From the NCBI RefSeq assembly GCF_030052815.1, contig NC_079495.1, positions 113,051,677-113,115,676 on the forward strand: a stretch of 64,000 nt of DNA, written 5' to 3'. This document shows positions 1 through 11,396 of the stretch, one piece after another (positions within the stretch are counted from its first letter, which is position 1; each line of letters starts with the position of its first letter). This DNA is from Hevea brasiliensis. Taxonomy: Eukaryota; Streptophyta; Magnoliopsida; Malpighiales; Euphorbiaceae. Below the pieces are notes generated by a model. It was not told the DNA's origin. It saw only the letters and a list, made by a program, of their open reading frames with translations, and did no database searches. The position numbers were made by a program, and so were the translations under genes.

Positions 1-1862
1 GCTGAGATTTTGGTTCTGGCAGATTTTTAGTCCAACTTTGTTCAGTAATTTGATCAAGTTAAGTTCATAATTTGGTCTAACTTTCTTCATATGAAATGTT
101 CTACTATATCTTAGGTTTCCATCGGTTCAAGAATCACCTAAATCCGAGTTTCCTAGAGAAAGTTATAGCCCTTCAAACATTACTGCTCAAATGGAATTCT
201 GCAGAATCGCAGGTATAGTAACTCAACTTTGCTCAATAATTTGACTAGGTTAATGGCATAATTTTGGATGGTGTTCTTCATGAAAGTTTTAGTTCTATAT
301 CTTATCTAATTGGTGGTAAAATTTCAGGTCAATTTTACCTTCCTAGCTCGAGTTATGACCAAATAAATAGTTACTGTTCATTTGGTCAGTTTGGTGCAGT
401 GGCAGCCTGCTCTCATTTCACTTTGGTCAACTGGTTCACTAAGTTTTAGTCAGTTTTTGGCCATGGTTCCTTAATGAAAATTGTGCTATTTTATGTCTAT
501 TTTCATCTCCAATTGGTGGCATATCAATTGGGCTTGTAAAATTCCCGTTTTGGTCCTTCAAAGTAGGTTTGGTCATCTTGCCGTGACATGACCATTTGAC
601 CTACGAATCTGGTTTTCATTCCAACAATTCCCACACATCTCTTTTGGTCATTATTGACCATTTTTCATCTCATAATTGACCAAAGTCATCATTTAAGCCT
701 TTCTCTAAAATTTGGTTCACAAACCCTAGCATTCAAACCCTAACTCATACATTTCATGCAATTAACTACATCTAATGGTTTTAATGCTAATCAATCAACT
801 AAGTAAGGTTCCTAAACTCATTCAAAACCCTCAAGCCATACAAAATCATACTCCCTCTAAGCTGGACGAAATTTCAGCAATGGTCCTTCCCCATATTTGT
901 TTCATTTAATCAAGTTCTAAGCTCACTTAAATACCTAAACATGCATTTTAAGTAGAAAATTGAAAGTTAGCACACTAACCTTTCTTAAATCCTCCAAACC
1001 CTATCTTTAACTCCTCTTTCTTCTTGTAATCCTTGTGCTTAAGTTGAGGTTTCAAGTTCTAACAAGGTTTTTAGGGGATTTATGAAGATTAAGTGGAGCA
1101 AATTAAGCTTAAGTGTAAGCTTAATGGAAGAAACTTTTATGGAGAAGAGAGGGAGAAGGTGGGGCGGCACAACAAGGAAGAAGGAAGCTAAAATAATTTT
1201 TGTTTTTCTTTTATTTTCTTTAATCTTATCCCTTTTGAAGACCAAAAATCCCAAATTAATAAAATAAGTTAATTAATCTTTTATGACATCATTCATGATG
1301 TCATCACCTTTTACTTTTCTAACTTCTTTCTTTTTTTTTTCTATTTATTTTTTTCTATTAGTTCTTAAATTTAATTCTCGATTCCGAAATTTTCTTTTCT
1401 CCGTTTTTATTTGTGATTAGGTCAGAGTCACTCTCGGGGTCAATTGACCAAATTGCCCCTCGCCGGTTCATCCCGGTTTGCAAATAATTTCATATTTCTT
1501 CTGGCTCCCTGACCTAATTATTTGACTGGCTTAACAGTTCTTTTTCGTGATTTTCTCTTTTCCACTGTGTTCATAAGGGTCCTAAGGACCATAGCGTCAC
1601 TTTTTACAGTTCGAAATTTGAGTTTAAAACGACTTCGCAATCGTTCCCGAGGAGGTCACTCATCGCTGTGACTCTCGGCTCGTTTAACTTCTTCTATTCT
1701 GTTTTTCTTATTTATAGTTAACTAATTAAACATTACTAATTATTTGTGTTTATGGCTTCTCAAGTTGTCTTAAGTATGGTTCTAATCCCCTTAATTGTCC
1801 GGACCGACACCGGTCACCGGAACAGTGAAATCTACTAGGCTATACAAACGGGGGTGTTACAA
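1..1862 (-). repeat. 3' LTR of element A, truncated by the window edge
   Basis: It aligns base for base with 8571-10431. Read on the plus strand it ends in ggggtgttaca, i.e. TGTAACACC at the LTR start on the element strand, directly next to a purine-rich tract on the interior side. Short open frames at 264-449 and 1039-1267 lie inside the LTR and recur in the other copy (9631-9838). I do not regard them as genes. Confidence 0.92.
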
Positions 1863-1899
1863 TTCTCCTCCCCTTAAATAAATTTCGTCTCAAAATTTT
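1863..1899 (-). promoter_or_regulatory. Polypurine tract and pre-PPT motif of element A
   Basis: On the minus strand the tract AAGGGGAGGAGAAT abuts the 3' LTR start TGTAACACC. It is the expected primer site for plus-strand DNA synthesis. Just upstream on the element strand is a variant (AAAATTTTGAGACGAAATTT) of an imperfect palindrome that recurs before the polypurine tracts of elements C and D. Confidence 0.85.
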
Positions 1900-1907
1900 A
1901 CCTGGTA

Positions 1908-2228
1908 TCAATCTCTGAACAGCTGTGGGTGATGTCTCCTCATGTCCTCCTCTCGTTCCCAAGTAGCCTCCTGGCCCGAATGATGGTTCCACAACACTTT
2001 TACCAACGGTATCTGCTTGTTCCGTAGCTGCTTCACCTCATAAGCCAGAATTTGTATGGGTTCTTCTTCATATGTGAGGTCTGGATTCACTTCAATTTCC
2101 TCTACTCGTAGTACATGAGATGGGTCTGATCGGTACCTCCTCAACATAGACACATGGAAGACATTATGTATCTTCTCCAACTCTGGAGGTAGTGCCAACC
2201 GATATGCCAAAGGACCCACTCTTTCCAA
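1908..2228 (-). pseudogene. Element A integrase C-terminus with chromodomain-like tail
   Basis: This frame encodes the last 106 residues of the polyprotein. It starts with the conserved 'LALPPELEKIHNVFHVSML' segment that follows integrase in this group. It ends in a chromodomain-like module (EEPIQILAYEVKQLRNKQIP, a W-containing centre, then WEREEDMRRHHPQLF). In chromoviruses this tail is thought to steer integration to marked chromatin. It overlaps the upstream integrase frame (2141-3337) because of a frameshift near 2228, so it is not a separate gene. Element D carries a close homologue in the same place. Confidence 0.88.
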
Positions 2229-3337
2229 TACTCATATGGCCCAATGAAACGAGGACTCAGTTTCCCCTTTCTACCGAATCTCATAATTCTCTTCCAAGGA
2301 GAAACCTTGAGGAAAACTTTCTCACCCACTGCATACTCAATATCCCTTCTTTTCAGATCAATGTAGGACTTCTGACGGTCTGATGTAGCCTTAAGTCGAT
2401 CTCGAATCACCTTGATTTTCTCTTTAGTTTGTTGAACAATTTCAGGTCCAATCATCTTTCTTTCACCCACGTCATCCCAACACAATGGGGTTTTACATTT
2501 CCTGCCATACAAAGCTTCATATGGAGGCATCCCAATGCTTGATTGGTAGCTGTTGTTATAAGCAAACTCAATCAAAGGCAAGTGTGTATCCCAACTACCC
2601 TCAAACTCAATCACACAAGCCCGTAGCATGCCCTCCAAGATCTGAATTACCCTCTCAGACTGGCCATCTTTATGTGGGTAGAATGCCGTACTGAAGTTCA
2701 ATCTAGTTCCAAGGGCTCTCTGAAGACTACCCCAGAATCTAGAAGTGAACCTAGGATCTCTATCTGACACGATGGATACTGGCACTCCATGTAGTCTCAC
2801 AATCTCATCGATGTATAACTTGGCCAATCTTTCTAAACTGCAATCCATCCGGACTGGCAGAAAATGAGCAGACTTAGTTAGTCTGTCGACAATGACCCAA
2901 ACTGCATCATGACTCTTCTGTGTCCTCGGAAGTCCCATCACAAAATCCATCATTATTCTCTCCCATTTCCACTGCATCGGTAGTGGATGTAACAACCCAG
3001 CGGGTACTTGATGCTCTGCCTTTACTTGCTGACAAGTTAGGCATTTAGAAATAAACTCTGCCACATCTCTTTTCATACCCATCCACCAGTAATGCTCCTT
3101 TAGCCCTCTATATATTTTTGCACCACCAGGGTGCATGGCAAAAGGAGACTCATGTGCTTCCTTCAAAATGATCTTCCTCAATTCAACATCATTAGGGACA
3201 CATATTCTGTCCTGGTGTAGCAGTCGACCATTATCTCTGATTGAGAATTCTGGTTTCTTGCCCTGCCGGACTTCTTCCATAAGCTTCTGATACTTCTGAT
3301 CATTCTGAGCAGCCATTCTAATCTGATCAATCAACAC
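2229..3337 (-). pseudogene. Element A integrase
   Basis: Integrase inserts the cDNA into the host chromosome. The visible order is an HHCC zinc-binding segment (AMHPGGAKIYRGLKEHYWW with two His, then CLTCQQ), the catalytic core with aspartates in MDFVMGLP and SDRDPRF, the distal Glu in DGQSER, and the basic KVFLKVSPWK / GKLSPRFIGPYE segment of the C-terminal domain. The open frame runs to 2141, but reading past about 2228 is out of frame with the true continuation, so I stop there. The expected 'HPQTDGQSER' motif reads 'YPHKDGQSER' here. The N-terminal end at 3337 adjoins RNase H across a stop. Confidence 0.9.
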
Positions 3338-3340
3338 TGG

Positions 3341-3859
3341 CTATACATGCCATGCAACTGCTGTCTGCCCATCATCATTAATCTCTAAGTTGGCATGCAA
3401 TGATCTTAACTCATGTACCAAAGACAAAGGAGTAACTTGTAGACTTGCCATAGTCTTGCGACTTAGGGCGTCAGCCACAACATTAGCTTTCCCTGGCTGA
3501 TAGTCTATCAGACAATCATAGTCTTTTATCAACTCTAACCATCTCCTCTGTCTCAAATTCAACTCTTTCTGGGTGCCCAAATACTTCAAACTCTTATGAT
3601 CTGTATAGATGTAACACTTTTCCCCATACAAATAGTGTCTCCAGATCTTAAGAGCAAATACAATAGCTGCAAGCTCCAAATCATGTGTTGGATAATTCCT
3701 CTCATGCGGTTTTAGCTGGCGTGATGCATAGGCAATGACATTTCGATCTTGCATCAATACACAGCCTAACCCATTGTGAGAAGCATCACTATATACTGTA
3801 TATTCTTTACCTGGAGTAGGTAAAGTCAGGACTGGAGCTTCAGTCAAACATCTCTTCAA
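3341..3859 (-). pseudogene. Element A RNase H and connection domain
   Basis: RNase H removes the RNA strand during reverse transcription. The frame shows [14 protein letters not shown] with the first catalytic Asp, [20 protein letters not shown] with the catalytic Glu region, and TDHKSLKYL. It is followed by the Ty3/gypsy connection segment [14 protein letters not shown] leading to integrase. A stop at the 3' end and a break at about 3890 separate it from its neighbours, which in an intact element would be one polyprotein. Confidence 0.9.
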
Positions 3860-3889
3860 TTCATCAAAACTCTGCTGGCATTTATCCGT

Positions 3890-4996
3890 TCACTGAAATT
3901 TTACATCTTTTCTAAGCAGCTTGGTCAATAGAAATGCCAATATGGAGAATCCCTTCACAAATCTACGGTAGTATCCAGCTAAACCTAGAAAACTACGAAT
4001 CTCTGTGACATTTCTGGGTGGCCTCCAATTAAGGACAGCTTCAATCTTACTTAGATCTACTTTAATGCCCTCTTCTGATACTACATGCCCCAAAAAGGAT
4101 ATCTCCTTCAGCCAAAATTCACACTTCGACAATTTAACATATAATCGCTTTCTCAAAGTCGTAGTACAATCCACAGATGTCTATCATGCTCTTCTGCATT
4201 CCTCGAATAGACCAATATATCATCTATGAATACCACAACAAACTGGTCGAGGTATGGTCTGAAGATAGTGTTCATCAGATCCATAAAAGCAGCCGGAGCA
4301 TTAGTTAACCCGAATGGCATGACTAGGAATTCATAATGGCCATAGCGGGTTACAAGGCGCTTTAGGAATACTCTGCTCTTGTACTTTCAGCTGATAATAA
4401 CCTGATCTCAGGTCAATTTTGGAGAATACAGCTGCACCCCTCAACTGATCAAACAAGTCATCAATGCGAGGCAATGGATATCTATTCTTTATTGTCACCT
4501 TATTCAACTGCCAATAATCAATACACAAACGGAGAGTGCCATCTTTCTTCTTTACAAACAACACTGGCGCTCCCCAAGGTGACACACTAGGGCGGATAAA
4601 GCCCTTGTCAAGTAATTCTTGCAACTGCACTTTCAACTCTTTTAATTCTGCAGGTGCCATTCTATATGGTGTTATGGAGATTGGGTCCACACCAGGTATA
4701 ACATCAATCTCAAACTGCACCTCTCTTTCTGGAGGTAATCCTGGCAATTCATCAGGAAACACATCTGGAAAATCACATACGAGGGATGTCCTTAGTCGAC
4801 TCCCCACTTGGGTGTCTATCACATGTGCCAAGTATGCTTCACACCCCTTCTCGATCATTCTTACGCTAGTGCAAATTAAATGATGTTTGATGGCGAGAAA
4901 TGCCTCTCCCCATGTATTACCACATAACCGCACAAAGGAGACCAAAAGTGATTGTCTTGATCTCTGATTAATCATAACATGATGCCCGCTAACCAA
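3890..4996 (-). pseudogene. Element A reverse transcriptase, in two or more frames
   Basis: Reverse transcriptase copies the element RNA. The N-terminal part (4996-4331) runs from the protease-RT linker ([17 protein letters not shown]) through [30 protein letters not shown] and [14 protein letters not shown] frameshift near 4350 precedes the palm. The catalytic FIDD box is still readable in another frame at about 4216-4227 on the minus strand. The C-terminal part (4174-3890) has [20 protein letters not shown] and the thumb signature [25 protein letters not shown] carries W where the related copy D has R. The part beginning at 4996 also holds leftover protease sequence. Confidence 0.9.
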
Positions 4997-5081
4997 TCCA
5001 TGCCCAAGATAATATCATACTCTCAAGGGCATTTCAATCAAGTCCGACAGAAAATATGTCCTTGGATCACCAAAGGAGTCT

Positions 5082-6526
5082 CTATAAATTCGTTGTCCGG
5101 ACCTCTTGTCCTAACGGACTAGTTACTAGCACTTCAAAATCCATTTGCACACATGGAACAGCAAGTGAACTAACTATGCTAGTACTAACATATGAATGGG
5201 TTGAACCCGGATCAAACAACACAAATACTTCTTGATCAGAGATAGAGAATGTACCAGCTACCACATCAAAAGTCTTAGCCTCTTCTCGCTGTCTCATTGT
5301 GTAGATTCTGGTTGAAGCACTTCCTTGTCTGGCCCGACCAATCTGTGCCACTCGATCAAGTAGTGTGCCTCTACCTCTACCTCTTCCTCTACGAACTGAC
5401 TGTGAACCTCTGAGAGCAAGACTCTGAATAGATCCCTCGGCAGTAGTAGGAGCTGGACTATATCTCGGAGCACTAGTACAGTCTTTAGCTATATGGCCCT
5501 TGCCACCACAGTTAAAGCAGGCTCCAGTGGCCCAAGAGCACTCCCCATGAATCTTGCCACAAGTCTCACAGGCGAGCGAATGTGAACCCTGCTCAATCAC
5601 GACTGCACCTAGGGGTCTCTGTCCGGAGAATCGGCCCCTACCAAATCTTCCACCTCGACCCCTGCTGGGTCCACTAAACTTCTTCTTTTTCTCAGAATTC
5701 CAACCAGAACTCGACTCTACTGAATTTTCCCCTTTATCTTTTTTTGATTTCTCAGCTCTCTCTGATTTTTCTTTCACTGGGGTTGTTTCTGATTCTATTC
5801 TTTCCAACTCAAGTGCTTGAGACATGAGCTCTGAAAAGTTGCTGTGTCGGAATCCCACAACTTGCATCCTAATGCTGGGCTTCAAACCCGTCTCAAATCT
5901 CTTGCATCTTGCCTTACTGGTAGTAAGGAGACTCCCCGCATAGTGACTCAGGCGGGAGAACTCCCTCTCATACTCTGCCACCGATCGGTTCCCTTGTTTC
6001 AGACTCAAAAATTCTTGCAATTTCTGGTCAACATATGCATCTGGGATGTATTTCTGTCTGAATTCTCTGATGAAGTCATCCCAGGTCAACACTGGTGGTT
6101 CAGCCAAGCTGTGGGGGATGGTCTTCCACCAATCATATGCATCCCCTTGCAGTAGCGACACAGAGTACTCAAACTTCAGTTCATCTTGGCAATGTAGCTT
6201 CTTAAATACTCTGTCCATTCTTTCAAGCCATTGCTCTGCCTCTAAAGGGTCCACTGTACCCTTAAATTCTACAGCCCCATACTTCAGTAATTTATCATAT
6301 TGTCTGGCTAGAGGCAGTGGTTGTGCCACAGGTGGTTGGGGTGGAGCTTGAGCAGGCATACCCCCAGCCATTTGTTGAAACATCGCAGCCATCTGCTGTG
6401 CAAACTGTGCAGGAAACTGCGGCATTTGTGGGTGTGTCTTGACCCACTAACATTCGGTAAAGCTGGGGCTTCCCCTTGTGCCTCAGCTTCAACAGACTGC
6501 TCAACTGAGCGATCCCCTTTTTCCAT
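5082..6526 (-). pseudogene. Element A gag and start of protease
   Basis: Gag forms the particle around the RNA. The main frame (6425-5082) has a retrotransposon gag domain (AEQWLERMDRVFKKLHC, DAYDWW, FIREFRQKYIP). A low-complexity charged stretch rich in Ser/Lys/Arg follows, then a CCHC zinc knuckle (CFNCGGKGHIAKDC, near residue 300). It then enters protease at LFDPGSTHSYVS, where the usual catalytic DSG reads DPG. The likely true start is the ATG at 6526 (MEKGDRSVEQS...) in another frame. Comparison with element D, whose gag begins about 50 residues before its own 'MAG' segment, suggests a single frameshift near 6430. Confidence 0.88.
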
Positions 6527-6694
6527 TTCAGGCTGAAGTTAGGGTATCTCCTGAACAAATAACACATGGAGATTTCCCTCCGTTAGTTTATATTCATGAT
6601 GTAATGCATTGTATGTGACAAATATGGACATTGAGCAGTTGTACTTAACAAGGAAAGACACAAATTCACAACTTAAAACATACTTCAAACATTT

Positions 6695-6706
6695 GCTCCG
6701 ATACCA
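6695..6706 (-). promoter_or_regulatory. Primer-binding site of element A (initiator tRNA-Met)
   Basis: On the minus strand this reads TGGTATCGGAGC, complementary to the 3' end of plant initiator methionine tRNA with one change (the usual form is TGGTATCAGAGC, seen intact at 47489 and 49826). It lies eight bases after the LTR end. Confidence 0.85.
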
Positions 6707-6714
6707 CTAAAACA

Positions 6715-9700
6715 TGTCACACCTTACTCCTACGTAAGGCATAACATGATCCCGTAGAATACTTAATGAACTACCGAACTTCACCTACCGATAACTCATT
6801 AAGTACCCTACAAGGGATTTTAAAACAATTTTCTTACATTTTGGAAGTGGTGAGCATTTTGGTAGGAATTAAAAACCATTTATTCAAGTTTAAATACTAG
6901 TAAAAATTTTTGTCCATTTTAATTTTCCGCAATTTCTATAAAAATTTTGACAGAGTTTCCTCTGTATTTTGAGAAAACCGTTCTTCAAATACCTATAAAA
7001 AGCACTTCTAAAATTTTTTCTCAATCACTACTCCAATTTCATACTCAATCCCAATCAATTTCTCAACACATTTATCAACTTTCAAATTTCAAATCCACTA
7101 TTCAATGATCATCAAAATATTAGCAATCCATTTCATTCAAATTAAATAAAATAGTTGTACTCATTTTTCATTAGGGACAAAATAATTTATATACATTCTT
7201 ACAAAATTTACATCAAAAGAAAAACAACTAAACTTTATTACCAACTTCATACAAATTTTTGTACAGCTGCTCAAGACCCATTTACATGTCCATACATTTA
7301 TGTGCAATATATACATTAAAAGAAATATTTATAGTTAGGGTATAAATTATACCTGAAGACTTCAAGCTGATGACTCCTCACACCTCAGCAGCTCAGTCTG
7401 CTGCTCCTCGAGTCTCTGTATCTGCGATAGCAATAGAAGCTATTGCTGAGTACTAGGACTCAGTGGTGCACAACATACTAAAATAATCTTTATGCAAAAT
7501 ATAAATCACACTTATTCAAAAATTTGATTAAACATGAGCATTAAATACAAAACATGAATTATGAGGTTTTAATGCAAACCAAGTTCATTTCGAAGTATCA
7601 AAACACGTTTCATAAATCTCACAGTTAGATCATGCCATTCGAAACAAATAGAATCTCAATAACCAGAGGCTAAAGAGAAATCACATCACAAGGCTAGCTA
7701 GCTCAAATATATGGATATCCATTCACATCCTCTTCTACTGGCACACCTCAACACTTCTCCAGAGAAGGAATCAAAATTTGAAACTAATTACCCCCACTAA
7801 TCATGTTAGTGAGGTGTTCAAATATATGGTCATGATACTGTGGTTTCAATACTTATCTTAACAATTTGTTAAACATTGTCATTTCAATTATACACAATAA
7901 CTTCCAACAATTTAAATCAAAACATCATAACTAATGTCACAAATAAATTCTCAATAATTCAAAGCAAATGTAAAATACATATTTCATTCACTTTATCAAC
8001 ACATTTTAAAGCATAGTGATGTTGTGCACAAACCTCAAATGAGTTGCCTTTTGGCCTTAACTCGACTCCTCGGGTTCTGTCCCGGTATTCTTTTCCGCTG
8101 AAACACACAATTTTATAGTGTTTCAGTACCATAATTTAACACAAATCCAAAAATAAATTTAACTTCACTTATACCTAGCTCTAACGTGCTAATTTCGACG
8201 TTCTTGAAATTTTTGTGTTTCGAGTTACTATTCACTATACTATTCAAGTCAAATTGTTGACTTTTTAAGGCTTAATAGGTATGGGAACTCCAACTTCACC
8301 CACATACCACATTTTGGCCATTAAACTTGTTGGTTTTGGTCATTTTCTCAAAGTTTAAGTCATTTTGGCAAAATTGCCAATTTTCGGTTTTGGTGCTCCG
8401 AAATTGCACTGTTCCATTGGTCAATCTACTGTTGGAATTTGGAAAAACTTCTTTCATAGAAAATGTTCCTTATTGTCTTAAGTGTATTCTCATTTTTGGA
8501 TCACCCCAATCGGAGTTTTGTAGCTCAAGTTATAGCCAAAATACAATTACTGTTCACATGCACTGTTCATGCTGAGATTTTGGTTCTGGCAGATTTTTTG
8601 TCCAATTTTGTTCAGTAATTTGATCCAGTTAAGTTCATAATTTGGTCTAACTTTCTTCATATGAAATGTTCTACTATGTCTTAGGTTTCCATTGGTTCAA
8701 GAATCACCTAAATCCGAGTTTCCTAGAGAAAGTTATAGCCCTTCAAACATTACTGCACAAATGGAATTCTGCAAAATCGCAGGTACAGTAACTCAACTTT
8801 GCTCAATAATTTGACTAGGTTAATGGCATAATTTGGGATGGTGTTCTTCATGAAAGTTTTAGTTCTATATCTTATCTAATTTCTGGTAAAATTTCAGGTC
8901 AATTTTACCTTCCTAGCTCGAGTTATGACCAAATGAACAGTTACTGTTAATTTGGTCAGTTTGGTGCAGTGGCAGCCTGGTCTCATTTCACTTTGGTCAA
9001 CTGGTTCACTAAGTTTTAGTCAGTTTTTGGCCATGGTTCCTTAATGAAAATTGTGCTATTTTATGTCTATTTTCATCTCCAATTGGTGGCATATCAATTG
9101 GGCTTGTAAAATTCCCGTTTTGGTCCTTCAAAGTAGGTTTGGTCATGCTGCCAGCAGCATGACCATTTGACCTACGAATTTGGTTTTCATTCCAACAATT
9201 CCCACACATCTCTTTTGGTCATTATTGACCATTTTTCATCTCATAATTGACCAAAGTCATCATTTAAGCCTTTCTCCAAAATTTGGTTCACAAACCCTAG
9301 CATTCAAACCCTAACTCATACATTTCATGCAATTAACTACATCTAATGGTTTTAATGCTAATCAATCAACTAAGTAAGGTTCCTAAACTCATTCAAAACC
9401 CTCAAGCCATACAAAATCATACTCCCTCTAAGCTGGATGAAATTTCAGCAATGGTCCTTCCCCATATTTGTTTCATTTAATCAAGTTCTAAGCTCACTTA
9501 AATACCTAAACATGCATTTGAAGTAAAAAATTGAAAGTTAGCACACTAACCTTTCTTAAATCCTCCAAACCCTATCTTTAACTCCTCTTTCTTCTTGTAA
9601 TCCTTGTGCTTAAGTTGAGATTGCAAGTTCTTACAAGGTTTTTAGGGGATTTATGAAGATTAAGTGGAGCAAATTAAGCTTAAGTGTAAACTTAATGGAA

Positions 9701-10431
9701 GAAACTTTCATGGAGAAGAGAGGGAGAAGGTGGGGCGGCACAACAAGGAAGAAGGAAGCTAAAATAATTTTTGTTTTTCTTTTATTTTCTTTAATCTTAT
9801 CCCTTTTGAAGACCAAAAATCCCAAATTAATAAAATAAGTTAATTAATCTTTTATGACATCATTCATGATGTCATCACCTTTGACTTTTCTAACTTCTTT
9901 TTTTTTTCTATTTATTTTTTTCTATTAGTTCTTTAATTTAATTCTCGATTCCGAAATTTTCTTTTCTCCGTTTTTATTTGACAGTTAGGTCAGGAGTCAG
10001 CTCTTGGGGTCAATTGACCAAATTGCCCCTCGCCGGTTCATCCCGGTTTGCAAATAATTCCATATTTCTTTCGGCTCTCTGACCTAATTATTTGACTGGC
10101 TTAACAGTTCTTTTTCATGATTTTCTCTTTTCCACTGTGTTCATAAGGGTCCTAAGGACCGCAGTGTCACTTTTTACGGTTCGAAATTTGAGTTTAAAAC
10201 GACTTCGCAATCGTTCCCGAGGAGGTCACTCATCGCTGTGACTCTCGGCTCGTTTAACTTCTTCTATTCTGTTTTTCTTATTTATAGTTAAATAATTAAA
10301 CATTACTAATTATTTGTGTTTATGGCTTCTCAAGTTGTCTTAAGTGTGGTTCTAATCCCCTTAATTGTTCGGGCCGACACCGGTCACCGGAACAGTGAAA
10401 TCTACCAGGCTATACAAACGGGGGTGTTGCA
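6715..10431 (-). repeat. 5' LTR of element A (3.7 kb)
   Basis: On the plus strand the LTR begins tgtcacacc and ends gggtgttgca, so it has TG...CA ends and short inverted termini. The inner edge is next to the primer-binding site. The length of 3717 bp is within the long-LTR habit of Tekay/Del chromoviruses. It contains promoter and poly(A) functions in principle, but I do not assign a start site. Two adjacent stem-loops lie at about 7421-7473 (see findings). Open frames at 8327-8575, 9009-9209 and 9631-9838 are incidental. Confidence 0.9.
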
Positions 10432-11396
10432 CATCGGCTTCTGGGACGAATTGAATACCTCATTAGCCATCGGCTTTTGGGACGAATTGAACTTTGGAAC
10501 ATGATTAAGCTATGTGTGATTTATTGATATGTATTGTAAGATTGTGAAATGGAGTTTAAATTGTTATTGACATTCACTGTGTTTTGAATTTAACTATGTT
10601 TTGATTTCTGAGATTTATTGTGATATTGTAAAATAGAGTTTAAATTCCTTATGACATTTATTGTCTTGAATCTAACTATGGTTTTACGTATCCACTATTT
10701 ATATGATTTATGAATTGTGATTTAAAGTTGTATTTGGTAAATGTTGTGCACCACTGAGACATTGTCTTAGCGATAGCTTTTCATTGTTGTCGCAGGTAGA
10801 CAGATGGACAGGGCAGCAGACTAGGCTGCTAGAGCATTCAGCGAGAGAGCATCGGGTATATTGAGTATACTCCATTTTACATTTTGTACTGTAATGTATA
10901 TTCACTGTATGTATATTTTGTTCTTGGTTTGAGCAGTTGTAAAATAAAATTGTACCTTGAAGTTGTAAAATAAATTATGAGTTATTTTGACTCTTAAAAT
11001 TTGTACTGTATCTCTTTAATCTCAGTCTTTGAAAAATTATTGTGGAATCGAGTTGAGGAAAATATTGTGTTGTTTAACTGTTGGAGTTGAGATTGAGAAA
11101 TATATTGAAGTGTTTTTTTACAGGTTTCCTGAAGAACTGTTTTATCCAAAATATAGATGGCACTCTGCCAAAATTTTTACAGAAATTCCTAATAATTCAA
11201 ATGTGTTAGTTCTATCACTTCAGTTCAAAAAGTTTTTAACACCTGTAAATAGTGCTCACCACTGTAAAAAAAAGAAGTAAGAAAAGTTTTAAAATCTCTT
11301 ATAGTGTATTTAATGGGTTATCAGTAGACGAAGTTGGTAATTCATTAGGTATACTACGGGATCATGTTATGCCTTACAGAGGGGTAGTGTGTGACA
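10432..11396 (+). repeat. Older gypsy LTR 3' portion in which element A is inserted
   Basis: Read forward, this stretch resembles the 3' part of the LTR of A in reverse complement. It has a stem-loop pair at 10752-10793, a run rich in gtac/ttttgtac, a ggtttcctgaagaactgttttat...ggcactctgcc segment, and the end atcatgttatgcc...tgtgtgaca. It is a diverged relative of A on the opposite strand. A tandem catcggcttytgggacgaat unit starts at 10432 and 10467. No gene. Confidence 0.7.

Larger units (their letters stand above)
1..10431 (-). mobile_element. Element A: near-complete Ty3/gypsy chromovirus (Tekay/Del-like)
   Basis: A long LTR retrotransposon reads right to left. Its 5' LTR is 6715-10431, primer-binding site 6695-6706, gag-pol 6526-1908, polypurine tract 1863-1876, and 3' LTR 1-1862, cut by the window edge. 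Window base 1 aligns with base 8571 of the 5' LTR, so about 1.86 kb of the left LTR lies outside. Gag, protease, RT, RNase H, integrase and a C-terminal chromodomain-like tail appear in the order expected for a chromovirus. The LTRs are very alike: 3 mismatches in the first 60 bases and 5, all transitions, in the last 120. Several frameshifts and stops make it non-autonomous now. The right target-site duplicate cannot be matched because the left LTR end is outside the window. Confidence 0.93.

Noticed and set aside
1039..1267. Overlapping 61-71 aa frames on both strands, repeated at 9631-9838
   Set aside because: They recur because both lie in the LTRs of element A. Low-complexity content and no domain.
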